From Maricaulis sp039978735 (GTDB lineage: Bacteria > Pseudomonadota > Alphaproteobacteria > Caulobacterales > Maricaulaceae): a stretch of 64,000 nucleotides of DNA. This document shows, piece by piece, positions 48,835 to 56,937 of the stretch. Under the pieces are notes generated by a model. That model had not been told where the DNA came from, did no database searches, and worked only from the letters and a program-made list of their open reading frames with translations. The stretch spans positions 1-64,000 of the forward strand of contig NZ_JBDWAS010000052.1 in assembly GCF_039978735.1 (NCBI RefSeq), given 5' to 3'. Numbering within the stretch: the first letter of the stretch is position 1; the number at the start of each line of letters is the position of its first letter. A program made the translations under genes and the position numbers.

Positions 48835-51069
48835 ATGTCGATGTCCGAACTTTCGAACACGTCCCAGAATGATGATGGCATCGATATTCGCGAGCTGCTG
48901 AATATCGCGCGCCGGCGCTTCTGGGTGTTTCTGGCTACCGCGGCCGTGGTGTTTGTGGCTGCCACGCTCTACACATCGCAGCAGACGGCCTACTACACGG
49001 CGACGTCGAACATTCTGCTGAATGTCCGGCAGAGCCAGGTTATCGACATTGAAGCGGTGGTGTCGGGATTGTCCGGCGATGCCTCCGCTGTGAGTACCGA
49101 GATCGAGGTTCTACGCAGCCGCTCTCTTGCGGAAAACGTTGTTGATCGTCTTGATCTGGTGAACGTTCCGGAACTCAATCCCTTTTTGCGAGAGCCGGAA
49201 GGTGTCGATGCCTTCAGGAAGTCCGTGCGCGATACGTTGCGCTCTCTTCTTCCGGGTCAGGTCAGTGCGAGAAACGCTGCCACCGAGCCGGATCCCGAAG
49301 TCGTCCGGGAAGTTGTTGTAAACGCGGTCCTGTCCCGTGGCGCGGTTGAGCGTGTCCGGGGCACCTATATTCTCGCAATATCCTTCACCGCCGAGGCTCC
49401 AGCCTTGGCGCGTGACGTCGCGAACGCCTATGCGGACGCCTATCTCGAGACGCAGCTGGAAGCGAAATTTGAGGCGACCGAACGTGCCAACGCATGGCTC
49501 AGTGAGCGTGTCGAAGCGCTTCGCACCGAAGTCAGAACGCACGAGCAAGCCGTCGCGCGTTTCCGCGAAGAGCAAAACCTGATCAATGCAGACGGGTCGA
49601 CGCTTGCTGAACAGCAGGTCGCCGACATTAACAATCAGCTCGCCGTGCAGCGGGCTGAACTGACCGAGGCCCGGTCGCGGCTTGATAGTGTAAGGGCACA
49701 GCTTGATCGTGGCGTAAGTCCCGACACGATCGGCGCCATCATCAATTCCGAAGTGATCCAGGCTCTGCGGATTCAGCGTTCGGAAATTTCCTCGCGGCTT
49801 GCGGAACTCAGTTCTCGCTATGGCCCCCGGCACCCGCAGATCGTGACGGCGAACCGGGAGCTGGCGGATATCGAGGCGCAGCTGGATGACGGTATCACCC
49901 GTATCCTGTCGAACCTGCAGAACGAGGTTGATGGCGCCCAGGAGCGGGTCCGGTCGCTTGAACAGAGCCTTCGCTCCGCCCGTGGCGAACTGGCGGAGAA
50001 CAACGCTGCGATCGTTCGCTTGCGGGAGCTCGAGCGTGAAGCTGAGGCGGCGCGCGCGCTGTTTGAATCCTTCCTGACGCGGTTTCGCCAGACCAATGAA
50101 GCGGAAAGCCTGACCGAGGCGGACGCCCGCTTGATCGCGGAAGCGCCGCTGCCGCGCAGCCCGAGTGGACCGAACCATTCCCGCAATCTTCTCATCGGCC
50201 TCGTCCTTGCGGGGATTGCCGGCGTCGGCACGGTCGCCGTGCTGGAACTCCTCGACGGCGGTCTGCGAACGGAGACGGATATCGAACGGCACTTCGCGCT
50301 GCCGCATGTGGCCTCCGTTCCGCGCGTGCAGCCCGGTCTGATCGGGCGCCTGGCGCGCCGGCGTGCAGAACCCGCGAACTATCTCCTCGACAAACCGATG
50401 TCAGGCTTTGCCGAAAGCTTCCGGACCATCCGCTCGGCGATCCGGCTCTCGGGCCTGGATCGGCCGACCAAGGTGGTTGCGATTACTTCGGCCCTGCCGG
50501 GCGACGGCAAGACCACGACAACCCTGTGCCTCGGCCGAGTGTCCGCAATGGCCGGTAGTTCGACCATTGTCGTCGACTGCGATCTTCGCCGCCGCCTGCT
50601 CACGAAGGGGGTTCTCGATGCCGACCCCGAGGCCGGGCTGCTTGAGCTGCTGAGCGGTTCTGCGGATATCGCTGCAACGGTGCGGCGCGACGAGAAGACG
50701 GATCTTGACGTGCTGCCCCTCGCCCAGACGACGTTCACGCCCCGTGACGTATTCGGGTCCCAGGCGTTCGAGACGCTTCTTCTGCAACTTCGGGAGCGTT
50801 ACGACCTGGTGCTTCTGGATACGCCGCCGGTGCTCGCCGTTTCCGACACGCGCGCGATCTCGGCTCTTGCCGACAGCGTGATCGTTGCGGCGCGCTGGAA
50901 GAAGAGTGGCGTTGGCATCGTGCGCAAGGCGATCAACGAGTTGCGCGCGTCGAAGGCCGATATTCTCGGGATTGTGCTCAACAATGTGAATATCGAAGCC
51001 CAGGCGCGCTACGGATATGACGTCGGCGGGGACTACTATCGTTCCTACAGGAACTACTATACGGACTAG
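48835..51069 (+). CDS. Polysaccharide co-polymerase with BY-kinase domain (Wzc-like)
   Basis: 744 residues. Wzz helix 1 at about 30-50 (FWVFLATAAVVFVAATLY), a long coiled-coil periplasmic region with the GNVR-type SSRYGPRHPQIVTANREL, and a second helix at about 440-460. The cytoplasmic kinase has Walker A ALPGDGKTTTTL, Walker A' TIVVDCDLRR and Walker B LVLLDTPPVL. It ends in a cluster of seven tyrosines (GYDVGGDYYRSYRNYYTD), the autophosphorylation tail that controls chain length and export. Start is at 48835; 48841 is equally in frame. A phosphatase gene follows by 42 bases. Confidence 0.95.
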   Translation: MSMSELSNTSQNDDGIDIRELLNIARRRFWVFLATAAVVFVAATLYTSQQTAYYTATSNILLNVRQSQVIDIEAVVSGLSGDASAVSTEIEVLRSRSLAENVVDRLDLVNVPELNPFLREPEGVDAFRKSVRDTLRSLLPGQVSARNAATEPDPEVVREVVVNAVLSRGAVERVRGTYILAISFTAEAPALARDVANAYADAYLETQLEAKFEATERANAWLSERVEALRTEVRTHEQAVARFREEQNLINADGSTLAEQQVADINNQLAVQRAELTEARSRLDSVRAQLDRGVSPDTIGAIINSEVIQALRIQRSEISSRLAELSSRYGPRHPQIVTANRELADIEAQLDDGITRILSNLQNEVDGAQERVRSLEQSLRSARGELAENNAAIVRLRELEREAEAARALFESFLTRFRQTNEAESLTEADARLIAEAPLPRSPSGPNHSRNLLIGLVLAGIAGVGTVAVLELLDGGLRTETDIERHFALPHVASVPRVQPGLIGRLARRRAEPANYLLDKPMSGFAESFRTIRSAIRLSGLDRPTKVVAITSALPGDGKTTTTLCLGRVSAMAGSSTIVVDCDLRRRLLTKGVLDADPEAGLLELLSGSADIAATVRRDEKTDLDVLPLAQTTFTPRDVFGSQAFETLLLQLRERYDLVLLDTPPVLAVSDTRAISALADSVIVAARWKKSGVGIVRKAINELRASKADILGIVLNNVNIEAQARYGYDVGGDYYRSYRNYYTD

Positions 51070-51111
51070 GTCCTCGTTCCAGACTGCCGAAGTATCGCAA
51101 GGTCTGCTGCC

Positions 51112-51858
51112 ATGAACTGGCTGAAATCGATCCTGTCGCGAAAACGGCCGGTAGAGCCGCCCGAATGGCCGATCTATGCCATTGGCGACATACACGGTCG
51201 CAAGGATCTTCTCGACCGTCTGCTCGCCCGTATATCGGCCCATAATGGCGATCGCTTTGCGGAACTCGTATTCCTCGGAGACTATGTCGATCGCGGACCG
51301 GATTCGCGTGCTGTAGTCGAAACGCTCGTGAGCAAGCCTGAGCGCAGCCGCCTTCGCTGGACCTTCCTGAAAGGCAACCACGAAGCCACGCTGATGGATT
51401 TCCTGAAGGATCCGTCGGCCGGTCCGGCCTGGTTCCAGTATGGTGGTGGTGAAACGCTGATGTCATACGGTGTCAGACCGCCCCTCCTCAAGGGCGATGA
51501 CGCTGCCTGGGCAGCGGCCAGCCAGGCATTTGCCGCGGCATTGCCGGGCGCCCACACCGAATTCCTGAGCGCGCTGGAGCTCAGCGCCGACCGCGGTGGC
51601 TACATGTTTGTTCATGCCGGGGTCGACCCGGCGCGTCCTCTCGATGTCCAGGAGGAAAAAGACCTGCTGTGGATCCGCGAGTCGTTTCTTGAGGACTCGC
51701 GACGGTTGGAGCGGGTTATCGTGCATGGTCACACACCCGAGTCGGTGCCGCACCGCGATGCGCGGCGCATCGGTGTCGATACCGGCGCCTACCAGACGGG
51801 TATCCTTACGGCGGCAGTGATCGATAGCGCCGGCGTCGAGTTCCTCTCGACATCCTGA
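51112..51858 (+). CDS. PPP-type metallophosphatase next to the BY-kinase
   Basis: 248 residues. The PPP signature is complete: GDIHGR at 25-30, GDYVDRGPDS at about 56-65, GNHE at 88-91, then HAGVDP and HGHTP for the two-metal site. It fits the serine/threonine (often dual-specificity) protein phosphatases of bacteria, cytoplasmic, with no signal peptide. Its start is 42 bases after the tyrosine kinase gene, so it may remove phosphates from the kinase tail, a job usually done by Wzb (low-molecular-weight) or PHP-type enzymes. Confidence 0.93.
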   Translation: MNWLKSILSRKRPVEPPEWPIYAIGDIHGRKDLLDRLLARISAHNGDRFAELVFLGDYVDRGPDSRAVVETLVSKPERSRLRWTFLKGNHEATLMDFLKDPSAGPAWFQYGGGETLMSYGVRPPLLKGDDAAWAAASQAFAAALPGAHTEFLSALELSADRGGYMFVHAGVDPARPLDVQEEKDLLWIRESFLEDSRRLERVIVHGHTPESVPHRDARRIGVDTGAYQTGILTAAVIDSAGVEFLSTS

Positions 51859-52144
51859 TTCCAGTCTTCGGCCAGTACTTCATACGGCGGTTCAGCGGCC
51901 CGGCGGGAAGTGCGCGCCTATGTGTCCGCGAATGCTCGAGCGCCGATCCAGGCTGTGTCTCGAATTAATGCTTTAGCAACGATACAAAATTCAAAAATCC
52001 CGCATTGATACAATATAAATAGATTAAATACTTAAGTATACATGTTATACATGCGTTTACCCTAACAAGTATTAACTACTTCTATTTTCTATATATTATC
52101 GCGACTGCGTCAATCTTCCTGTGTTCTTCCACGGGAGGTTTCAG
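51859..52144 (+). promoter_or_regulatory. AT-rich control region before the transglutaminase-like peptidase gene
   Basis: The gap of 286 bases is strongly AT-rich between about 51960 and 52100, unlike the rest of the window. It has a perfect palindrome ATACTTAAGTAT (52028-52039) and a direct repeat TATACATG (52037-52044 and 52046-52053). A possible promoter is TTAACT at 52072-52077, a 16-base spacer and TATTAT at 52094-52099. GGGAGG is the ribosome site for ATG 52145. Confidence 0.5.
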
Positions 52145-52897
52145 ATGCGCGGTCAGCAATTCGCCGACAACAACAATAACAAGCCGAGCCGTCGCATTCT
52201 TCCGACGCTTGTCGCGGCGCTCGCCGGTCTTTCGGCCGCTGCCTGTTCGGCGCACACGGCAGGAGCCCCCCGTCTGACCACCGCCGAGCTGGTCGCTCCG
52301 CCACAAGGAGTTTTCGAGTTCTGCATCGGCCGGCTGGATATCTGCGGCCTTGCTTCGGATGAAGGCGAAAGCGGCGACGATGCCGCCAAGACATCGCCGA
52401 GCGGCAAGGACGACGACGTTTTCGCCATGACTGACGAAGAACTCCTGGCGGTGGCACATGCTGTCAATGCACGAGTGAATGTCGCGATTACCTATCGCAG
52501 CGACCGCGATCAGTGGGATGCCGACGAAGCCTGGGTTCTTCCGATCAGCGAAGCGCAAGTCAGCTATGGCGATTGTGAAGACTACGCGCTCGAAAAGCGT
52601 CAGGCCCTGCTGGAACTCGGCGTTCCTGCGTCGCGTCTGGCTCTGGTCACCGGATGGTCCCGGTCAACCGGTATGCATGCCGTTCTGATGCTCCGGATGC
52701 CCGATGCTGACTATGTGCTCGATAACAACTCACCCTATCTGCTTCCCGCCGGGGAAACACCGTACCGCTGGCTGAGCCTTCAGCAGGGCGAGAACCTGCT
52801 GCAGTGGGCGAGGGTTATCGCGCCGGGACAGATCCTCACCAGTCAGGATGCAAACATTGCGACCGCGGCCGGGCAAGCGACGCGCGAACCCATCTGA
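52145..52897 (+). CDS. Bacterial transglutaminase-like cysteine peptidase (BTLCP, LapG-like)
   Basis: 250 residues. The N-terminal export signal ends in AAAC at 31-34, possibly a lipobox. The catalytic triad is C144 in GDCEDYAL, H178 in GMHAVLM and D193 in VLDNNS, spaced as in LapG. LapG cleaves a surface adhesin in Pseudomonas under c-di-GMP control; here no LapD or LapA gene is in view, so the target is unknown. The gene lies between kinase/phosphatase and glycosyltransferase genes of the polysaccharide locus. The AT-rich region upstream suggests its own control. Confidence 0.87.
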   Translation: MRGQQFADNNNNKPSRRILPTLVAALAGLSAAACSAHTAGAPRLTTAELVAPPQGVFEFCIGRLDICGLASDEGESGDDAAKTSPSGKDDDVFAMTDEELLAVAHAVNARVNVAITYRSDRDQWDADEAWVLPISEAQVSYGDCEDYALEKRQALLELGVPASRLALVTGWSRSTGMHAVLMLRMPDADYVLDNNSPYLLPAGETPYRWLSLQQGENLLQWARVIAPGQILTSQDANIATAAGQATREPI

Positions 52898-53010
52898 CTT
52901 CGAGACCGGTGGCGGAAAGTAAGCCTGCGGGCGTCGCAAAGATTTCAATTCGTCGCTTTGCCCGCTAGAAACGACCCGTCTGCTTGGCAGGACTGGGGCG
53001 GGGCGCAGCG

Positions 53011-54141
53011 ATGCACATACTTGTAACGGTCAACGCGGCCTGGAATGTCCTGAACTTCCGGCGGCCGGTGATCGAGATGTTGCTGGCCGAGGGGCATAAG
53101 GTCACAGTGCTGGCCCCACCCGACGACAGTGTCGGCGCCATGGCGCAAATGGGGTGCCGCTTCGAGCCGCTGGAGATGAGCGTCAAGGGGCTCAATCCGC
53201 TGGACGACTTCGCCCTGTTCCGGCGCCTGTCCTCGGTATTTGGCCGGCTGCGGCCGGACATCGTGCTCAGCTACACCATCAAGAACAATATCTTCGGCGC
53301 GATGGCGGCGCGTGAGGTCGGGATACCTTTCGTTCCCAACGTGACCGGGCTCGGTACGGCCTTTCTTTCAGGCGGCCTGCTTCAACGAATTGCTGAAACG
53401 CTCTATCGGCAAGCTTTCGGCGGCTTGCCTGTCGTCTTTTTTCAGAATGAAGACGATCGAGACCTTTTCCTTTCGCGCCGGCTGGCTCGTGCGGAGCAGG
53501 CGCGGTTGCTGCCTGGATCGGGTATCAATCTGCAGCACTTTGCCCCCACCGGCCTGCCGTCGTCCAGGATCGGTCCGGTATTCCTGATGATCGCGCGGCT
53601 TTTGCGTGACAAGGGGGTCGTCGAATATGTCGACGCCGCCCGCCTCGTCCGGCAGCAAATCCCCGAGGCGGAGTTCCGCGTCCTCGGCGCGGTGGCGTCC
53701 CAGAACCGTTCAGCGATCGACCGCGACACCGTCGCGGCCTGGGAAGCGGACGGCGCAATCACATATCTGGGGACCATGCCGGATGTACGACCCGCAATCT
53801 CCGAGGCGCATTGCGTGGTTCTTCCCTCCTATCGCGAAGGGGCGCCGCGGACCCTGATCGAAGCTGCGGCGATGGGGCGGCCCTTGATTGCAACGGATGT
53901 TCCAGGCTGCCGCTCGGTCGTTGCACATGAGCATACGGGCTTCCTTTGCGAGGTCCGCAGTGCGCAAAGCCTGGCCGAGGCCTGTCTGCGATTTGCGGCC
54001 ATGTCCCACGACGCGCGCACCGAGCTGGGTCGGGCCGGACGCGCCAAGATGGAAACGGAATACGATGAAGCGGTTGTGGTCCGGGCCTATCGGGGCGTGC
54101 TCGACGAGCTCATGAGCGGCCGACGTGCCGGGACCATGTAA
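53011..54141 (+). CDS. Glycosyltransferase, GT4 family
   Basis: 376 residues. The N-terminal half starts MHILVTVNAAWNVLNFRRPV and includes VLSYTIKNNIFGAMAAREVG, typical of hexose/HexNAc-adding GT4 enzymes. The donor half has LMIARLLRDKGVVEYVDAAR and YREGAPRTLIEAAAMGRPLI with its E(x7)E. It should add a sugar to the repeat unit in the cytoplasm. ATG 53011 has GGGGCG upstream. It is the only transferase of the rightward arm besides the initiating enzyme and follows the peptidase gene by 113 bases. Confidence 0.9.
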   Translation: MHILVTVNAAWNVLNFRRPVIEMLLAEGHKVTVLAPPDDSVGAMAQMGCRFEPLEMSVKGLNPLDDFALFRRLSSVFGRLRPDIVLSYTIKNNIFGAMAAREVGIPFVPNVTGLGTAFLSGGLLQRIAETLYRQAFGGLPVVFFQNEDDRDLFLSRRLARAEQARLLPGSGINLQHFAPTGLPSSRIGPVFLMIARLLRDKGVVEYVDAARLVRQQIPEAEFRVLGAVASQNRSAIDRDTVAAWEADGAITYLGTMPDVRPAISEAHCVVLPSYREGAPRTLIEAAAMGRPLIATDVPGCRSVVAHEHTGFLCEVRSAQSLAEACLRFAAMSHDARTELGRAGRAKMETEYDEAVVVRAYRGVLDELMSGRRAGTM

Positions 54142-54365
54142 AGCGCAAGCTCAGGCCCAAGACGATGTTCTGAATACTTTTTTCCGTGCGCGATATCTTG
54201 TCTTCACGTCAGATCAGTCGAGAGTCTCTGGACAGAGTTTCCAATTAAACTAGCATTAACTCTGCGATTCGTTTTTGCGAAATCGTTCGGCCAGTCCCGG
54301 CGTGTCAGTGAATTGTTAAAGGGATGGGGTCGAGGATAGGCAGCGTCATCAGGAAGGCCTGCGTC

Positions 54366-54632
54366 ATGTCCCATCCGCTGAAGAAAGCCCATCGCGGCGT
54401 GGAGCCGGATCGAGCGGTCCGGGATGCGCGACGTCTTCACGCGGATATCGAGGCCATGTCAGCGGCTGCTTCGCCGGCCCGGGCGCTGGTCGAAGAACTG
54501 GAAACGCGCTGGAGCGACACGGTCGGCCTGGCCCCCCGTTGGTCGGCTCGTCGGACACTTGCCTTCATCCTGCTCAGCTGTGGCAGTTTCTGGTTCGCCG
54601 TGGCCTGGGGACTTTCCCGCCTTATCGGGTGA
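54366..54632 (+). CDS. Small C-tail-anchored protein, unknown function
   Basis: 88 residues. The N-terminal about 58 residues are charged and helical (RAVRDARRLHADIEAMSAAA); one C-terminal membrane helix (LAFILLSCGSFWFAVAWGL) ends at Gly. The start at ATG 54366 is chosen for AGGAAGG 8 bases upstream; an in-frame ATG at 54324 would add 14 residues. The 224-base gap before it has AT-rich patches (about 54220-54260) and likely a promoter. I recognise no family. It may be the last gene of the polysaccharide locus or independent. Confidence 0.65.
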   Translation: MSHPLKKAHRGVEPDRAVRDARRLHADIEAMSAAASPARALVEELETRWSDTVGLAPRWSARRTLAFILLSCGSFWFAVAWGLSRLIG

Positions 54633-54766
54633 GTGGTGGCTGTTTTCCCGCCCTGAAGCTGTGAGCTGGGGCCGCCTTGCGGGCCGGACCTCTCTGCGTA
54701 TATGTTACTTGCAAAACCATACTCACTTGGGCGGCGGAGTTCCGTCGTCCGGCTGCAAGGACATGA

Positions 54767-56485
54767 ATGATGGCGTCTCCCTCCGCACGGGCTCTCTACG
54801 AACAGCACAAGGCACATCTTGAAGCCGGGCTGGCCGCGTGTGCCAGCCGGGCCTATTGGAGCCCCTTTGTCGAGTCGCCCAGCGGCAAGCTGCACGCGCC
54901 GGGCCGGGCCGAGGAGGGGCTGGCGCGCTTCCAGGCCTTGCTGGGCAAACCCTATGATCTCGACCAGCCCGGCGAGACCGGGCGGATCGGCCATGAAGTG
55001 TCGCCCTATACCGGCCAGCCGCTGGGGATCGACTATCCCGATTGCGACCCGGATGTGCTGTTCGTCGCGGCGCGTCGGGCGATGAAGGGCTGGCAGGCGC
55101 TGGATGCGGAGGAGCGGGCGGGGATCTGCTTCGAAATGGCCTTTGCGTTGGAAGAACAAGCCTTTGCCAATGCCCATGCCACCATGCATACGGCCGGGCA
55201 GGCCTATCTGATGGCGTTCTCCGGCAGCGGCGCGAACGCGCTCGACCGGGGCGTCGAGGCCCTGGTCTATGCCTACAAGGCGCTGCGGGATGTGCCGGCC
55301 AGCGCGGGCTGGAGCAAGTCCTTCGGGCGGAGCGGCGTGGTGTCGCTGGACAAGGCCTACCGCACGCGCGGCCGCGGCGTTGCGGTCGTGGTGTGCTGCG
55401 CCACCTTCCCGCTCTGGAACGCCTATCCGGCCGTGTTCGCCAATCTGATGACGGGCAATCCTGTCATCCTGAAGCCGCACCCGAACGGCATCCTGCCGGT
55501 CGCTATGGCGGTGACGCGGATGCGCGAGACACTGGTCAGGGCCGGTCTCGACCCCGACATGGTGCTGATGGCGGCGGACGAGCGCGAAGCGCCCGTCACC
55601 ATCGCCCTGCTGGAGCATCCCGACTGCGCCATTATCGACTATACCGGCAGCCAGCGTTTCGGCCTGTGGATCGAGCAGAATTGCCGCGACCGGCTGGTCT
55701 ATACCGAAACCGCCGGCTGCAATGGTGTCGTGGTCGAGTCGCTCGCCGATCCCGACGGCATGATTGGCGGGCTGGCGAACGGGTTCTGCGGCTTCTCGGC
55801 GCAGATGTGCACCAGCCCGCAAAACGTCCATATTCCCGCCGATGGCGTTGGATTGCCGGACGGCAGTTCGATGAGTTTCGAAGCTTTCGGGCAGGCGCTG
55901 GCCGACACGATCGCGGCGCGTACGGCGGATCCGGCGCGGGCCGCCGCCCTGTGCGGTGCGGTCCAGGCGCAGCAATCGCTCGATATCCTGGCGGATGTCC
56001 GCAGCCGCGTTCTCGCGGCGGGCGGCAGGGTGGTGCTGGAAAGCCGCGCCTATGCGCATCCGGACTTCCCGGATGCGCGCACCGCGACCCCGCTGGTCGT
56101 CGAGGTCGAGGCCTCGCAGACCGAGCTGTTCGGTGAGGAGCTGTTTGCGCCGGTCTGTTTCCTGATCCGCGAGCCGGACCGTGATGCGGCGCTGGCCCAT
56201 GCCGCCGAACTGGCGCGCACGCGCGGTGCCATCTCCTCCTATCTCTATTCCTCGGATCGCGACTTCATCGAGCGCGCGCAGGACGCCTTCACCGATGCCG
56301 GTGCTTCGCTGTGGATCAATATGGACCAGCGCATGCCGATCAATTTCGCGGCAGCCTATTCGGACTATCACGTCACCGGGCTCAACCCGGCCGGCAATGC
56401 CTGTCTGGCCGACCTCGCCTTTGTCGCCCAGCGTTTCCGGATCGTGCAATTCCGCGAGCCGCGCCCGGCGGAGGCGGCTCAATGA
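54767..56485 (+). CDS. paaN: PaaN-type aldehyde dehydrogenase (phenylacetate degradation family)
   Basis: 572 residues. The aldehyde-dehydrogenase fold fits the PaaN group: VVVCCATFPLWNAYPAVFAN, NPVILKPHPNGILPVA (cofactor region), YTETAGCNGVVV and the catalytic Cys in GFSAQMCTSPQNVHIP. The first about 130 residues are the PaaN-specific N-terminal part. It should oxidise an aldehyde or semialdehyde in aromatic or ring-opened-substrate catabolism. The other paa genes are absent here, so phenylacetate is not proven. ATG 54767 follows AAGGA. The stop overlaps the thioesterase start (ATGA). Confidence 0.88.
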   Translation: MMASPSARALYEQHKAHLEAGLAACASRAYWSPFVESPSGKLHAPGRAEEGLARFQALLGKPYDLDQPGETGRIGHEVSPYTGQPLGIDYPDCDPDVLFVAARRAMKGWQALDAEERAGICFEMAFALEEQAFANAHATMHTAGQAYLMAFSGSGANALDRGVEALVYAYKALRDVPASAGWSKSFGRSGVVSLDKAYRTRGRGVAVVVCCATFPLWNAYPAVFANLMTGNPVILKPHPNGILPVAMAVTRMRETLVRAGLDPDMVLMAADEREAPVTIALLEHPDCAIIDYTGSQRFGLWIEQNCRDRLVYTETAGCNGVVVESLADPDGMIGGLANGFCGFSAQMCTSPQNVHIPADGVGLPDGSSMSFEAFGQALADTIAARTADPARAAALCGAVQAQQSLDILADVRSRVLAAGGRVVLESRAYAHPDFPDARTATPLVVEVEASQTELFGEELFAPVCFLIREPDRDAALAHAAELARTRGAISSYLYSSDRDFIERAQDAFTDAGASLWINMDQRMPINFAAAYSDYHVTGLNPAGNACLADLAFVAQRFRIVQFREPRPAEAAQ

Positions 56486-56937
56486 GCCTCGACCTGGCCG
56501 TGCGCAACGGTCTGGATGGCGCGGAAATCCTGCGCCGCTGGATCGATGAGGGGCTGGCGCCCGGCTTTGCGGGTCTTCTGGGCTTCCAGGTGGTCGCGTT
56601 CGGCGAAGGAACGGTGCGTCTGGAGTGTCCCGTGTCCGCCCGGCACGCAAACCTGATGGCGGGCGTGCATGGCGGTGTCATGGCGGGCCTGGCGGACGCC
56701 GCGACCGGTTGCGCGCTCCTGTCACTCGTCGGGTCCGACGAGCAGTTCGCGACCACCGATTTGCAGATCCGCTATCTGCGGGCCGCGCCGCTGGATGCGG
56801 GGCCGCTCACCGTCGAGGCGCGTATCGTCCACAAGGGGCGGCGCATGGCCGTGGCCGAGTGCGAGATGATGACGGGCGAAGGCCGGGTCCATGCGCGCGC
56901 CTCGGCGAGCATGATGATCACGCCGCGGCCGCGCTGA
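56482..56937 (+). CDS. PaaI-type hotdog-fold thioesterase
   Basis: 151 residues. GVHGGVMAGLADAATGCALL is the hotdog motif (central helix) of PaaI thioesterases, and TTDLQIRYLRAAPLDAGPLT is the next strand pair. These enzymes rescue CoA from dead-end acyl-CoA thioesters in catabolic pathways. The start overlaps the PaaN stop by four bases, so the two are co-translated. Its 3' end overlaps the end of the leftward ligase gene by 20 bases (56918-56937). Confidence 0.9.
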   Translation: MSLDLAVRNGLDGAEILRRWIDEGLAPGFAGLLGFQVVAFGEGTVRLECPVSARHANLMAGVHGGVMAGLADAATGCALLSLVGSDEQFATTDLQIRYLRAAPLDAGPLTVEARIVHKGRRMAVAECEMMTGEGRVHARASASMMITPRPR

